Below are positions 41,903-51,606 of a DNA stretch of 64,000 nucleotides, one piece after another. Under the pieces are notes generated by a model that saw only the letters and a list, made by a program, of their open reading frames with translations, had not been told where the DNA came from and ran no database searches. Each line of letters starts with the position of its first letter. Position 1 is the stretch's first letter. The stretch comes from Mycolicibacterium chlorophenolicum (lineage in GTDB: Bacteria > Actinomycetota > Actinomycetes > Mycobacteriales > Mycobacteriaceae). The stretch spans positions 272,384-336,383 of the forward strand of contig NZ_JYNL01000068.1 of assembly GCF_001044235.1 (NCBI RefSeq). The letters are read 5' to 3'. The translations under genes were made by a program, and so were the position numbers.

Positions 41903-42925
41903 TCACTCGAACGCTCCCGGCAACAGGCCACGGTATGTCGGTATTCCGGCGACCGGCTCGGCGGCCAGCATCGCGACGAGCACCGCGCCGGCCAGGACAT
42001 CGGCGGCCGCCGCCCCGACGGCCGTCATCAACGGCACCTCCGGCGACATGGACGCCGGGAGGGTCGGGTCGGGATCCACCTCGACCGCGCCGGTGGCCAG
42101 CGCGAACACCGTGTCACCGTCCAGCGGCGTGTGGCAGGGCCGGATCGTGCGGGCCAGCCCGTCCTGGGCGGCCACCGCCACCCGGCGACAGGCCGCCTTG
42201 CTCAGCGCGGCGTCGGTCGCGACGACGGCGATCGTCGTGTTGAGCGGCCCGAACTCGCTGTGCCGGTCGGCGTAGGCGGCCACCTGGTCGGCGGGCGGGG
42301 CGACCAGGCCGAAGTCCTCGATGTGGTGGGCCAGCCAGGGCAGCCCGGTGCCGGGGTCGACGACGTCGCCGGCCGAGTTGACGACGACGAGGGCGCCGAC
42401 GGTGACGCCGATGTCGAGGGTCACCGAGGCGGTGCCCACCCCGCCCTTGAGCACCCCGGCCCGCGCCCCGACGCCGGCGCCGACGGTGCCGATCCCGGTG
42501 TCGCTGCCCGCGGCGGCGGCCGCGCGGTACCCGAAGTCGGCGGTCGGCCGGCACTGCCAGCCGCCGACCGGCAGGTCGAAGATGACCGCGGCGGGCACGA
42601 TCGGCACCACGCCGCCGTCCATCGCCACGCCACGCTCCTGCTCCTCGAGCCAGGTCATCACGCCGTCCGCCGCGGCCAGCCCGAACGCGCTGCCGCCGGT
42701 GAGCACGACGGCATCGACGTGGCGCACGGAGTTGCCGGGGTCGAGCAGGTCGGTCTCGCGGGTGCCGGGCGCGCCGCCACGGCCGTCGACGGCGCCGACG
42801 GTGCCCGGCGGGGTGAGCACCACCGTCGTCCCGGTGGCCCAGCCGGAGCCCAGCGCCGCGTCGGGGTCGAGCACGTGGTGGTGACCGACCCGGATGCCGC
42901 CGACGTCGGTGATGGCGCCGGGCAT
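41903..42925 (-). CDS. P1-family peptidase (DmpA-like, Rv1333 homologue)
   Basis: 340 residues. The N-terminal GAITDVGGIRVGHHHV and the DAVVLTGGSAFGLAAADGV region are typical; the self-cleavage site and N-terminal nucleophile are in GPLNTTIAVVATDA (Thr). These enzymes self-cleave into two chains and act as aminopeptidases or amidases. Start ATG 42925 overlaps the stop of the DUF2017 gene (TGATG). Mec follows after 16 bases. Confidence 0.92.
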   Translation of the reverse strand: MPGAITDVGGIRVGHHHVLDPDAALGSGWATGTTVVLTPPGTVGAVDGRGGAPGTRETDLLDPGNSVRHVDAVVLTGGSAFGLAAADGVMTWLEEQERGVAMDGGVVPIVPAAVIFDLPVGGWQCRPTADFGYRAAAAAGSDTGIGTVGAGVGARAGVLKGGVGTASVTLDIGVTVGALVVVNSAGDVVDPGTGLPWLAHHIEDFGLVAPPADQVAAYADRHSEFGPLNTTIAVVATDAALSKAACRRVAVAAQDGLARTIRPCHTPLDGDTVFALATGAVEVDPDPTLPASMSPEVPLMTAVGAAAADVLAGAVLVAMLAAEPVAGIPTYRGLLPGAFE

Positions 42926-43506
42926 CAGCGCCCGCCCATCAGGCTGACCACCAGGTACTCCTGCAGCACCGTCAGCCACTGGTACACGTCGAGGTGACCG
43001 GCCATCGGGTGCTCGTGCGGCAAGCGGTCGGGTCCGTCGGGCCCGATCTCGAGCATCGTGCCCAGCGCGAGGCGCACGTCGTTGACGGCCGACACCCACG
43101 CCTGCGCATCGTCTTCGGACAGCTCGAACTTGCCCCCGCCCGGCGGCACCGTCGCCAGCAGGCGTTGCGCCGCGGTGCGTTTGGCATCGATGATCTCGGG
43201 TTCGTGCAGGCTGCGCAGCGCGCTGTTCAGGCTTTCGGCCGGACCCGAACCCGCGGGATGATCGGTGGCAGGCCGGTAGAAGTCCGGCAGCAGCCGCTTC
43301 ATCGTGTCGTCTTGTGGCGGAACCGAATTGCCGATACGGATACCGGTGATCTCAGCGAGTTCGTCGACGGGGGCCGACGATTCGCGATCGTCGAGCATGC
43401 CCAGCAGGGACGACACCAGGCTGGAGAGCAGATCGGCCTCGTGGGCGGCCAGCGCCGACCGGAACCGGGGGCCGTCGCCGCCTTCGACCCGCTTCCATTT
43501 ACGCAC
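42925..43506 (-). CDS. DUF2017 protein (Rv1332 homologue)
   Basis: 193 residues, mostly helical, beginning RKWKRVEGG and containing PRFRSALAAHEADLLSSLVSSLLGMLDDRE and the C-terminal AWVSAVNDVRLALGTMLEIG. The family is actinobacterial and always next to clpS; older annotation calls Rv1332 a regulator, with no clear DNA-binding motif seen here. GTG 43506 lies 7 bases after the clpS stop. Confidence 0.88.
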   Translation of the reverse strand: MRKWKRVEGGDGPRFRSALAAHEADLLSSLVSSLLGMLDDRESSAPVDELAEITGIRIGNSVPPQDDTMKRLLPDFYRPATDHPAGSGPAESLNSALRSLHEPEIIDAKRTAAQRLLATVPPGGGKFELSEDDAQAWVSAVNDVRLALGTMLEIGPDGPDRLPHEHPMAGHLDVYQWLTVLQEYLVVSLMGGR

Positions 43507-43513
43507 AGCGAAT

Positions 43514-43816
43514 TCAGCGGTCCTGCTGCAGCGTCGCCCACAGCCCTGCGGCATGGAGCTTGGACACGTCGACTTCCATCGACTCCCGGCTGCCGGCCGA
43601 GACCACTGCCTTGCCCTCGTTGTGCACCTGCAACATCAGCTTGGTGGCGTGCGGCTCGCTGTATCCGAAGAGCTTCTGGAAGACGTAGGTCACGTAGGTC
43701 ATCAGGTTCACCGGGTCGTCCCAGACGATGGTGATCCAGGGGGTGTCGGCCGCGACGTCGGAGTCCACGTCGCGTTCTTCGCGGGTCTCCGGTCGTGCCT
43801 TCGCCGGCGTCACCAT
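43514..43816 (-). CDS. clpS: ATP-dependent Clp protease adaptor ClpS
   Basis: 100 residues. The core PWITIVWDDPVNLMTYVTYVFQKLFGYSEPHATKLMLQVHNEG contains the N-end-rule binding pocket (the DDPVN and the M-L-x-V-H segments). It hands proteins with destabilising N-termini to ClpC1. ATG 43816 is preferred; GTG 43813 is an alternative. It is divergent from pncB and heads the run toward cysM. Confidence 0.95.
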   Translation of the reverse strand: MVTPAKARPETREERDVDSDVAADTPWITIVWDDPVNLMTYVTYVFQKLFGYSEPHATKLMLQVHNEGKAVVSAGSRESMEVDVSKLHAAGLWATLQQDR

Positions 43817-43869
43817 GCCGGCAAGAATACCGGGGTCACGCACGGGCCCCGAACCGATACGGTTGGGCC

Positions 43870-45225
43870 GTGACTTCGCCGCTCCCGGGCCCGGCCGACG
43901 CTCCGCCCCTCGCTTCGGTGGCGCTGCTGACCGACAAGTACGAACTGACGATGCTCGCCGCGGCGCTCAAGGACGGCACCGCCCACCGGCAGACCACCTT
44001 CGAGGTGTTCGCCCGCCGCCTGCCCGACGGCAGGCGCTACGGCGTGACCGGGGGCACCGGGCGCCTGGTGGAAGCGTTGCCGGACTTCAGGTTCGGCAGC
44101 GACGAGCTCGCCGCGCTCGCGGATTTCCTCGACGACGACACGCTGGCCTATCTCGCCGACTACCGGTTCACCGGCGACATCGACGGCTACCCGGAGGGCG
44201 AGTTGTACTTCCCGGGGTCCCCGGTGCTCTCGGTGCACGGCACGTTCGGTCAGTGCGTGGTGCTCGAAACGCTGGCGCTGTCGATCTTCAACCACGACAC
44301 CGCGATCGCCTCCGCGGCGGCCCGCATGGTCAGCGCCGCCGAGGGCCGTCCGCTGATCGAGATGGGCTCGCGCAGAACCCACGAGTACGCCGCCGTCGCC
44401 GCGTCGCGGGCGGCCTACCTCGCCGGCTTCACCGGCTCGTCGAATCTCGAGGCCGAGCGCCGCCACGGCGTTCCCGCGCTCGGCACCAGCGCGCATGCGT
44501 TCACGTTGCTGCACACCGACGCCGGTCAGAGCGCCGGCGACGGCGAGAAGGCGGCGTTCCGGGCCCAGGTGGACGCGCTCGGGGTCGACACCACGCTGCT
44601 GGTCGACACCTACGACATCACCGCCGGGGTGGCCAATGCGATCGAGGTCGCCGGCCCGGGCCTCGGGGCGGTGCGGATCGACTCGGGTGACCTCGGCGTG
44701 CTGGCCCGGCAGGTCCGCGAGCAGCTCGACGGCCTGGGCGCCACCGGGACCAAGATCGTGGTGTCCGGCGATCTCGACGAGTTCGCGATCGCGGCGCTGC
44801 GCGCCGAACCGGTCGACCTGTACGGCGTCGGGACCTCCGTGGTCACCGGGTCGGGCGCGCCGACCGCGAGCATGGTCTACAAGCTGGTCGAGGTGGACGG
44901 CCTGCCGGTGGAGAAGCGCAGCAGCCACAAGGAGTCGCACGGGGGCCGCAAGCAGGCGGTCCGGCTCGCCAAGGAATCGGGCACCATCGTCGAGGAGATC
45001 GTCCACCCCGCCGGCCACCCGCCCGAGAGCGCGCCGGACCTCGTCGGTCGCCCCGTGACCGTCCCGCTGATGCGCGACGGCCGGCCCGTCGCCGACCTCG
45101 GCCTCGACGCCGCCCGCGAGCGTGTCCAACAGGGTCTGCGCAGCCTGCCGTGGGACGGCCTCAAGCTCTCGAAGGGCGATCCCGCGGTGCCGACCCGGAT
45201 GATCGCTCCGCGCCGCGGGCGGTAG
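43870..45225 (+). CDS. pncB: Nicotinate phosphoribosyltransferase
   Basis: 451 residues. LLTDKYELTMLAAAL at the start, the autophosphorylated His in GTSAHAFTLLH, LVDTYDITAGV, RIDSGDLGVLARQ and YGVGTSVVTG (phosphate loop) define the family. It makes nicotinate mononucleotide in NAD salvage; it corresponds to PncB1 (Rv1330c). GTG 43870 sits 6 bases after TACGGT, so the mRNA is probably leaderless. dinG follows after 5 bases. Confidence 0.95.
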   Translation: MTSPLPGPADAPPLASVALLTDKYELTMLAAALKDGTAHRQTTFEVFARRLPDGRRYGVTGGTGRLVEALPDFRFGSDELAALADFLDDDTLAYLADYRFTGDIDGYPEGELYFPGSPVLSVHGTFGQCVVLETLALSIFNHDTAIASAAARMVSAAEGRPLIEMGSRRTHEYAAVAASRAAYLAGFTGSSNLEAERRHGVPALGTSAHAFTLLHTDAGQSAGDGEKAAFRAQVDALGVDTTLLVDTYDITAGVANAIEVAGPGLGAVRIDSGDLGVLARQVREQLDGLGATGTKIVVSGDLDEFAIAALRAEPVDLYGVGTSVVTGSGAPTASMVYKLVEVDGLPVEKRSSHKESHGGRKQAVRLAKESGTIVEEIVHPAGHPPESAPDLVGRPVTVPLMRDGRPVADLGLDAARERVQQGLRSLPWDGLKLSKGDPAVPTRMIAPRRGR

Positions 45226-45230
45226 GCCGG

Positions 45231-47222
45231 ATGGGCACCCGGGCGGGCGAGGTCGCCGATCTGCTCGCCACCGCAGTCGCCGCCCTCGGCGGCACCGGCC
45301 GCGCCGGCCAGGTCGCGATGGCCGAGGCCGTCGCGGCGGCATTCGCCAGCGGCGAGCACCTGGCCGTGCAGGCCGGGACGGGCACCGGTAAGTCGCTGGC
45401 CTATCTGGTCCCGGCGATCGCCCAGGCGGTGGCCGACGGGCGGCCGGTCGTCGTGTCGACGGCCACCATCGCGCTGCAACGTCAGCTCGTCGATCGCGAC
45501 CTGCCGCGGCTGGCCGACTCGCTCACCCCGCACCTTTCCCGTAAGCCCACCTTCGCTCTGCTCAAGGGCCGCGGAAACTATCTGTGCCTGAACAAGATTC
45601 ACAACGGAGCCGCCGAGCCGGCCGACGACGGACCGCAGGAGCGGCTCTTCTCGCCCGCCGCCTCAAGCGCGCTGGGCCGCGACGTCGCCCGCCTCACCGA
45701 GTGGTCGTCGGACACGCAGACCGGCGACCGCGACGAGCTGGTCCCCGGCGTGCCCGACCGGTCCTGGTCGCAGGTCAGCGTCTCGGCACGCGAGTGCATC
45801 GGCGTCTCGCGCTGCCCGTTCGGCACCGACTGCTTCGCCGAACGGGCACGCGACCGCGCCGCCGGCGCCGACGTGGTGGTGACCAATCACGCTCTGCTGG
45901 CCATCGACGCCATCGGCGAGGCCAACGTGCTGCCCGAACACGACCTGTTGATCGTCGACGAGGCCCACGAGCTGGTCGACCGGGTGACCGGGGTGGCGAC
46001 CGCGGAACTGTCCGCCACGTCGCTGGGCGTCGCGCAGCGCCGCGCGGCCCGCGTGGTCGACGCCGAGCTCGCGCAGCGCTTCGAGGCGGCCTCGGCGACG
46101 TTCACCTCGGCGATCTTCGACGCGCAGCCGGGCCGCATCGACGTGCTCGACGAGGAGCTGGGCAGCTACCTGAGCGTGCTGCGCGACAGCGCCGGCCGGG
46201 CCCGCACCGCGGTCGACACGGCGCCGAGCGATCCGAAGACGGCCTCGGCGCGGGCGGAGGCGGCGACGGCGCTCGGCGACGTCGCCGACACCGCGGCCCG
46301 GATCCTGGCGTCGTTCGTCCCCGCCATCCCCGACCGCACCGACGTCGTCTGGTTGGAACACATCGACGACGGCCGCTCCGGCACCCGCACCGTGTTACGG
46401 GTCGCGCCGCTATCGGTGGCCGGACTACTGCGCACCCGGCTGTTCGGCCACACCACCGCGGTGCTGACCTCGGCGACGCTGACCGTCGGAGGCGACTTCG
46501 ACGCGATGGCGTCGGCCTGGGGGCTCACCGGCGACCCCGACGCGACTCTCCGCTGGCGCGGCCTGGACGTCGGCTCCCCGTTCGACCACGCCCGCGCGGC
46601 CATCCTCTACGTCGCCGCACATCTGCCCCCACCCGGGCGCGACGGCACCGGGTCGGCCGAGCAGCTCGACGAGATCGCCGCGCTGATCACCGCGGCCGGG
46701 GGTCGCACGCTGGGCCTGTTCTCCTCGATGCGCGCGGCCAAGGCCACCGCCGAGATCATGCGCGAGCGGCTCGACACGCCCGTGCTGTGCCAGGGCGACG
46801 ACAACACCGCCGCGCTGGTGGCGCGCTTCGCCGAGGACGAGGCGACGTCGCTGTTCGGCACCCTGTCCCTGTGGCAGGGCGTCGACGTGCCCGGCCCCTC
46901 CCTGTCGCTGGTGCTGATCGACCGGATCCCGTTTCCCCGGCCCGACGACCCGTTGCTGACCGCGCGGCAGCGGGCGATCGCCGCGCGGGGCGGCAACGGC
47001 TTCATGGCGGTCGCGGCCAGTCACGCCGCCCTGCTCCTGGCCCAGGGCACCGGCAGGCTGCTGCGCCGCGTCGACGACCGCGGGGTGGTGGCGGTGCTGG
47101 ACTCGCGGATGGCGACGGCCCGCTACAGCGGGTTCCTCCGGTCCTCGCTGCCGCCGTTCTGGGCGACCACCGACGGCGACGCCGTCCGCGCCGCACTGCG
47201 GCGCCTGTGCGCGCCGCACTGA
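45231..47222 (+). CDS. dinG: DinG-type iron-sulfur DNA helicase
   Basis: 663 residues of the XPD-like superfamily 2. Walker A is AGTGTGKSLAY, the DEAH box is IVDEAHELV, and motif VI is LLAQGTGRLLRR. Four Cys (GNYLC, then CIGVSRC and TDCF) bind a 4Fe-4S cluster. It unwinds 5'-tailed DNA, R-loops or G-quadruplexes. The start ATG is 5 bases after pncB, matching the Rv1330c-Rv1329c pairing. Confidence 0.94.
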   Translation: MGTRAGEVADLLATAVAALGGTGRAGQVAMAEAVAAAFASGEHLAVQAGTGTGKSLAYLVPAIAQAVADGRPVVVSTATIALQRQLVDRDLPRLADSLTPHLSRKPTFALLKGRGNYLCLNKIHNGAAEPADDGPQERLFSPAASSALGRDVARLTEWSSDTQTGDRDELVPGVPDRSWSQVSVSARECIGVSRCPFGTDCFAERARDRAAGADVVVTNHALLAIDAIGEANVLPEHDLLIVDEAHELVDRVTGVATAELSATSLGVAQRRAARVVDAELAQRFEAASATFTSAIFDAQPGRIDVLDEELGSYLSVLRDSAGRARTAVDTAPSDPKTASARAEAATALGDVADTAARILASFVPAIPDRTDVVWLEHIDDGRSGTRTVLRVAPLSVAGLLRTRLFGHTTAVLTSATLTVGGDFDAMASAWGLTGDPDATLRWRGLDVGSPFDHARAAILYVAAHLPPPGRDGTGSAEQLDEIAALITAAGGRTLGLFSSMRAAKATAEIMRERLDTPVLCQGDDNTAALVARFAEDEATSLFGTLSLWQGVDVPGPSLSLVLIDRIPFPRPDDPLLTARQRAIAARGGNGFMAVAASHAALLLAQGTGRLLRRVDDRGVVAVLDSRMATARYSGFLRSSLPPFWATTDGDAVRAALRRLCAPH

Positions 47223-47329
47223 ACCGTCGAGGTTCCGCGTCTACCGGGCAGCGGGGGCGCCGGATCACTATTGTCGACAGCGCACATGTGCGGCGGTCCA
47301 GGCCGCGGAATGACCCGAAAGGCGGCGTC

Positions 47330-48778
47330 ATGGGTCCGTCGATCAGTCCCAGGCGGCTACTCGGCGTGACGATCGGGGTGTGCTCGCTCCTGATCGTCGC
47401 GGCGTGCTCGACGACGTTGCAGGGCAACGCCGTATCGGTGTTCGACGACCCGTTCAAGGTCGCCGGCCTGCCGGCGACGGACGGTCCGACCGGACTGCGG
47501 CCGGGCGCCGAGGGCCCGAGCCGCGACGTCGGCGGCGGCGACGGCGGCGACATCGACAACCTCGCCGCGAGCGCGGTCAGCGACATCGAGCAGTACTGGG
47601 AGACCGCGTATCCGGAGACGTTCGACGACGGGTTCACCCCGGTCAAGGCCCTGATTTCCTGGGACGCCAACGAATTCGACGGCACGTTCTGTGACGAGGA
47701 CACCTACGGGCTGGTCAACGCCGCGTACTGCTACACCGACAAGACCATCGGCTGGGACCGCGGGGAGCTGCTGCCCGGCCTGCGCAGGGCCCACGGCGAC
47801 ATCGGCGTGGCGATGGTGCTGGCCCACGAATACGGTCACGCCGTCTCACGGGCGGCCGGGTTGTCGAATGACAACACCAAGACACTGGTGGCCGAGCAGC
47901 AGGCCGACTGCCTGGGCGGCGCGTACATGCGCTGGGTGGCCGAGGACAACTCCCCGCGGTTCTCGCTCAGTACCGGTGACGGTCTGAACAACGTGCTGGC
48001 CGGCGTGATCTCGTTCCGCGATCCGGTGATGCAGGAGGGTGACCCCGACGCCGGTTTCGACGAGCACGGATCGGCGTTCGAACGGATCTCGGCGTTCCAG
48101 TTCGGCTTCACCGACGGCCCGGCGGCGTGCGCCGGGATCGACATGCGCGAGATCGGTCAGCGCCGCGGCGACCTGCCGGTGCTGCTGCCCGAGGACCAGA
48201 CCGGGGAACTGGCGATCGACGAGGAGTCGGTGCGCTCGATCGTCGACGCGATGGGCATCCTGTTCACGCCTCAGGATCCGCCGGCCTTGAGCTTCGACGC
48301 CGAAGCCGCGGACAGCTGCGCCGACGCGCGGCCGAGCCCGCCCGCGTCGTACTGTCCGGCCACCAACACCATCGTCGTCGACCTGCCCGCGCTGCAGCAG
48401 CTCGGCGCCCAGGACGACAACGGCGGCCTGGCCACCGGCGACAACGTCGCCTACTCGGTGCTGGTGTCGCGCTACATGCAGGCGATCCAGCACGCGCGCG
48501 GCGGAGTGGCGCTCGACAACGCCGAGGCCGCCCTGCGCACCGCATGCCTGACCGGGGTGGCGACGGTCAAGATGTCCAAGCAGGTCACCACCCCCGACGG
48601 CAACACGATCGCGCTGACGGCAGGTGATGTCGACGAGGCGGTGTCGGGGATGCTGACCAACGGTCTGGCGGCCAGCGACGTCAACGGTGAATCGGTGCCG
48701 TCGGGGTTCTCCCGCATCGACGCGTTCCGCGTCGGCGTCCTCGGCGACGCGGACCGCTGCTTCAAACGCTTCCCCTGA
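47330..48778 (+). CDS. Lipoprotein neutral zinc metallopeptidase
   Basis: 482 residues. A signal peptide ends in the lipobox LLIVAAC (Cys about residue 26), so the protein is anchored outside the cell membrane. The zinc motif HEYGH lies near residue 167, with the third ligand Glu probably in AEQQADCLGG, typical of the YpfJ-like putative neutral zinc metallopeptidases. A Gly/Asp-rich linker precedes the domain. ATG 47330 is the start; the long open frame reading in from dinG is not coding. It abuts the convergent glgP gene. Confidence 0.87.
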   Translation: MGPSISPRRLLGVTIGVCSLLIVAACSTTLQGNAVSVFDDPFKVAGLPATDGPTGLRPGAEGPSRDVGGGDGGDIDNLAASAVSDIEQYWETAYPETFDDGFTPVKALISWDANEFDGTFCDEDTYGLVNAAYCYTDKTIGWDRGELLPGLRRAHGDIGVAMVLAHEYGHAVSRAAGLSNDNTKTLVAEQQADCLGGAYMRWVAEDNSPRFSLSTGDGLNNVLAGVISFRDPVMQEGDPDAGFDEHGSAFERISAFQFGFTDGPAACAGIDMREIGQRRGDLPVLLPEDQTGELAIDEESVRSIVDAMGILFTPQDPPALSFDAEAADSCADARPSPPASYCPATNTIVVDLPALQQLGAQDDNGGLATGDNVAYSVLVSRYMQAIQHARGGVALDNAEAALRTACLTGVATVKMSKQVTTPDGNTIALTAGDVDEAVSGMLTNGLAASDVNGESVPSGFSRIDAFRVGVLGDADRCFKRFP

Positions 48779-51409
48779 TCACCCCGCGAGCGCGACCAGC
48801 CCCCACTCGTTGTCCCCGGCCAGCAGCCGGTGGTGCGGCAGCACCCGGACGGTGTAGCCGACCGGGCCGGTGACGGGCAGCGGCGTGCTCGCCGTGAAGA
48901 CGTCCTGCCCGCCCTCGGCGGCACCGACGTGCGTCATCGGCAGCGTCACCGGATCGACCAGCGCGTCGCCGGTGTCGACGCGGCCGAGCACCGCCTGCAC
49001 TGTCACCTCGTCGGGCCGCAAGCCCTCGAGGCACACCCGCGCGGTGAGGGTCAGCTCCGAGCCCAGCAGCGGAGTGTCGGGCAGCCCGGAGCTGTCGACC
49101 TCGAGGATCCGGATCTGCGGCCACACCTTTTCGACCCGCTGCCGGTACTCCGCCAGTTCGCGCGCGGCGCCGAACGCCATGGCGTGCTCGGCGTCCCCGG
49201 ACGCGCCCGGCTCGATCGACTGCCGAAGCGCCCGTGCCGCGGGCAGGTAATAGTTCTGCGTGTAGTCGCGGACCATCCGCGAGGCCAGCACCTTGGGGCC
49301 CAGCACCTGCAGCGTGTGGCGCACCATCTCCACCCAGCGGGTGGGCACGCCCCGTTCGTCGCGGTCGTAGAACTTCGGTACGACCGCGCGCTCGAGCAGG
49401 TCGTAGAGCGCGGCGGCCTCCAGGTCGTCGCGGCGGTTCTCGTCGGCGAGTCCGTCGGCGGTGGGAATCTCCCACCCGTTCTCGCCGTCGAACCACTCGT
49501 CCCACCACCCGTCGCGGATCGACAGGTTCAGACCGCCGTTGAGCGCGCTCTTCATGCCCGAGGTGCCGCAGGCTTCCAGCGGGCGCAGCGGGTTGTTCAG
49601 CCACACGTCGCACCCGTGATACAGCGTGCGGGCCATCGACATGTCGTAGTCGGGCAGGAACGCGATGCGGTGCCGGACCTCGGCGCGGTCGGCGAAGCGC
49701 ACCACCTGCTGGATCAGCGCCTTTCCGCCCTCGTCGGCGGGATGCGACTTGCCCGCCACGATGAGCTGCAGGGGACGCTCCTTGTCGAGCAGCAGCTTGG
49801 TCAACCGGTCCGGGTCACGCAGCATCAGGGTCAACCGCTTGTACGTCGGCACCCGGCGAGCGAACCCGATGGTCAGCACGTTGGGATCGAAAGCGGTTGC
49901 GATCCAACCCAGTTCGGCCTCAGCGGCACCGCGCTCCAGCCACGAGCGGTGCAGCCGGTCGCGGACGTCGTGCACCAGCGCCTCGCGCAGCTGCGAGCGG
50001 ATCCACCACAGATGCCCGGGATCGACCTCGTGCAGGCGCTCCCACGTCTCGGGCTCCTGCAGGGAACTCAGGTCCTCACTGCCGATCAGCTCGCGGCCCA
50101 GCTCCAACCACTGCGGCGCGGCCCAGGTGGGCGCGTGCACGCCGTTGGTGATCGAGCCGATCGGAACCTCGGCGGGGTCGAAACCCGGCCACAGGTCGTT
50201 GAACATCTCCCGGCTGACCCGGCCGTGCAGCAGCGACACCCCGTTGGCCCGCTGGGCCAGTCGCAGACCCATGTGCGCCATGTTGAACTTCGTCGCGTCG
50301 TCCTCGGCGCCGAACGCGAGGATGCGCTCCAGCGGCACCCCGGGCAGCAGCCGTGATCCCACGCCACCGGGATCGGGGCCGAAGTAGCGTTCCACCATCT
50401 CGACCGGAAACCGGTCGATACCGGCGGGCACCGGCGTGTGCGTGGTGAACACCGTCGAGGAGCGGACCACCGTCAGCGCGGTGTCGAAATCGAGACCGGC
50501 CTCGATGAGCTCACGGATGCGCTCGGTGCCCAGGAAGCCGGCGTGCCCCTCGTTCATGTGGAAGACCTCGGGCGCGGGCAGCCCCTCGATCTCGGTGAAG
50601 GCGCGGATCGCGCGGACGCCGCCGATGCCGGCGAGGATCTCCTGCTTGATGCGGTGATCCTGGTCGCCGCCGTAGAGCCGGTCGGTCACCGACCGCAGGT
50701 CGTGATCGTTCTCGGGGATGTCGGAATCCAAGAGCAGCAACGGGATTCGGCCCACCTGGGCGATCCAGATCCGGGCTGAGAGTTGCGCACCGTCGGGCAG
50801 CGCCAGACTGATCAGCACCGCCTCACCGGAGGCGTCGGTGAGCAGACGCAGCGGAAGGCCCTGGGCGTCGAGCGACGGGTAGTTCTCGTGCTGCCACCCA
50901 TCGGCGCTCAGGGACTGCCGGAAGTAACCGGAGCGGTAGTACAGGCCGACCGCGATCAGCGGCAGTCCGAGGTCCGACGCCGACTTCAGGTGGTCGCCCG
51001 CGAGGATGCCCAGGCCGCCCGAGTAGTTCGGCAGCACCTCGGCCACGCCGAACTCCATCGAGAAGTACGCGATGCCGTTGGGCAACACGGCGCCATCGCC
51101 GCCGTCAGCGCCGAGCTGCTGGTACCACAGTGGGCGGGTCAGATAGTTGTCCAGCTCCGCGGCGAGCTCCTCGAGGCGGTGGACGAACGCATCGTCGCCC
51201 GCGAGCGCCTCCAGTCGTGCCGGGCTCACCTGCCCGAGGATCGCCACCGGATCCCCGTCGACGAGTTTCCACAGCTCCGGGTCGATGGACTCGAACAGAT
51301 CCTGGGTCGGTTTGTCCCATGACCACCGCAGATTGATCGACAGCCGCTCGAGCGCGGCCAGACGCTGCGGAAGGTGGGCGCGGACGGTGAACCGACGGAG
51401 AGCTTTCAC
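48779..51409 (-). CDS. glgP: Alpha-glucan (maltodextrin/glycogen) phosphorylase
   Basis: 876 residues. NGIAYFSMEFGVAEVLPNYSGGLGILAGDHLKSASDLG is the N-terminal core; AFHMNEGHAGFL-like VFHMNEGHAGFLGTE is the substrate region; the PLP lysine is in GTSGMKSALNGGLNLSIRDGWWDEW. It releases glucose-1-phosphate from alpha-1,4-glucan. It belongs to the bacterial branch with an N-terminal domain like M. tuberculosis Rv1328. GTG start at 51409, divergent from glgE. Confidence 0.94.
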   Translation of the reverse strand: MKALRRFTVRAHLPQRLAALERLSINLRWSWDKPTQDLFESIDPELWKLVDGDPVAILGQVSPARLEALAGDDAFVHRLEELAAELDNYLTRPLWYQQLGADGGDGAVLPNGIAYFSMEFGVAEVLPNYSGGLGILAGDHLKSASDLGLPLIAVGLYYRSGYFRQSLSADGWQHENYPSLDAQGLPLRLLTDASGEAVLISLALPDGAQLSARIWIAQVGRIPLLLLDSDIPENDHDLRSVTDRLYGGDQDHRIKQEILAGIGGVRAIRAFTEIEGLPAPEVFHMNEGHAGFLGTERIRELIEAGLDFDTALTVVRSSTVFTTHTPVPAGIDRFPVEMVERYFGPDPGGVGSRLLPGVPLERILAFGAEDDATKFNMAHMGLRLAQRANGVSLLHGRVSREMFNDLWPGFDPAEVPIGSITNGVHAPTWAAPQWLELGRELIGSEDLSSLQEPETWERLHEVDPGHLWWIRSQLREALVHDVRDRLHRSWLERGAAEAELGWIATAFDPNVLTIGFARRVPTYKRLTLMLRDPDRLTKLLLDKERPLQLIVAGKSHPADEGGKALIQQVVRFADRAEVRHRIAFLPDYDMSMARTLYHGCDVWLNNPLRPLEACGTSGMKSALNGGLNLSIRDGWWDEWFDGENGWEIPTADGLADENRRDDLEAAALYDLLERAVVPKFYDRDERGVPTRWVEMVRHTLQVLGPKVLASRMVRDYTQNYYLPAARALRQSIEPGASGDAEHAMAFGAARELAEYRQRVEKVWPQIRILEVDSSGLPDTPLLGSELTLTARVCLEGLRPDEVTVQAVLGRVDTGDALVDPVTLPMTHVGAAEGGQDVFTASTPLPVTGPVGYTVRVLPHHRLLAGDNEWGLVALAG

Positions 51410-51479
51410 GCGTGCTCACCTTACTGCCGTGCGGCCGCGCCGTGGGCAACGCTTCGGTGACGTCCGATGCCGCCCGGTG

Positions 51480-51506
51480 GGTTGAGGTCGACACTACGGT
51501 GGGTAT
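51480..51506 (+). promoter_or_regulatory. SigF-like promoter of glgE
   Basis: GGTTG (51480-51484), 16 bases, then GGGTAT (51501-51506). The -10 is a perfect SigF match and the -35 has one mismatch. The same region can be read as a housekeeping promoter (TTGAGG, 16 bases, TATAGG), so sigma use is open. Confidence 0.42.
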
Positions 51507-51522
51507 AGGCGCGACGAGGTTG

Positions 51523-51537
51523 CACAACCGAGTTGTG
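51523..51537. promoter_or_regulatory. Palindrome in the glgP-glgE intergenic region
   Basis: CACAAC-CGA-GTTGTG, perfect 6-base arms. It is just downstream of the candidate glgE promoter and could be an operator or a leader hairpin. No regulator can be named. Confidence 0.4.
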
Positions 51538-51606
51538 AACGAGACCGACGACGACGACGGGCGGCGGCCGCCGCCTGTCGAGTGCGAAGCGATAGGGAGT
51601 TCTCAC

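Noticed and set aside
45584..47329. A long open frame leading into the metallopeptidase, which would give a protein of over 1000 residues
   Set aside because: The upstream part overlaps dinG in another frame and is Arg-rich nonsense; the signal peptide and lipobox start at 47330 shows where the protein begins.
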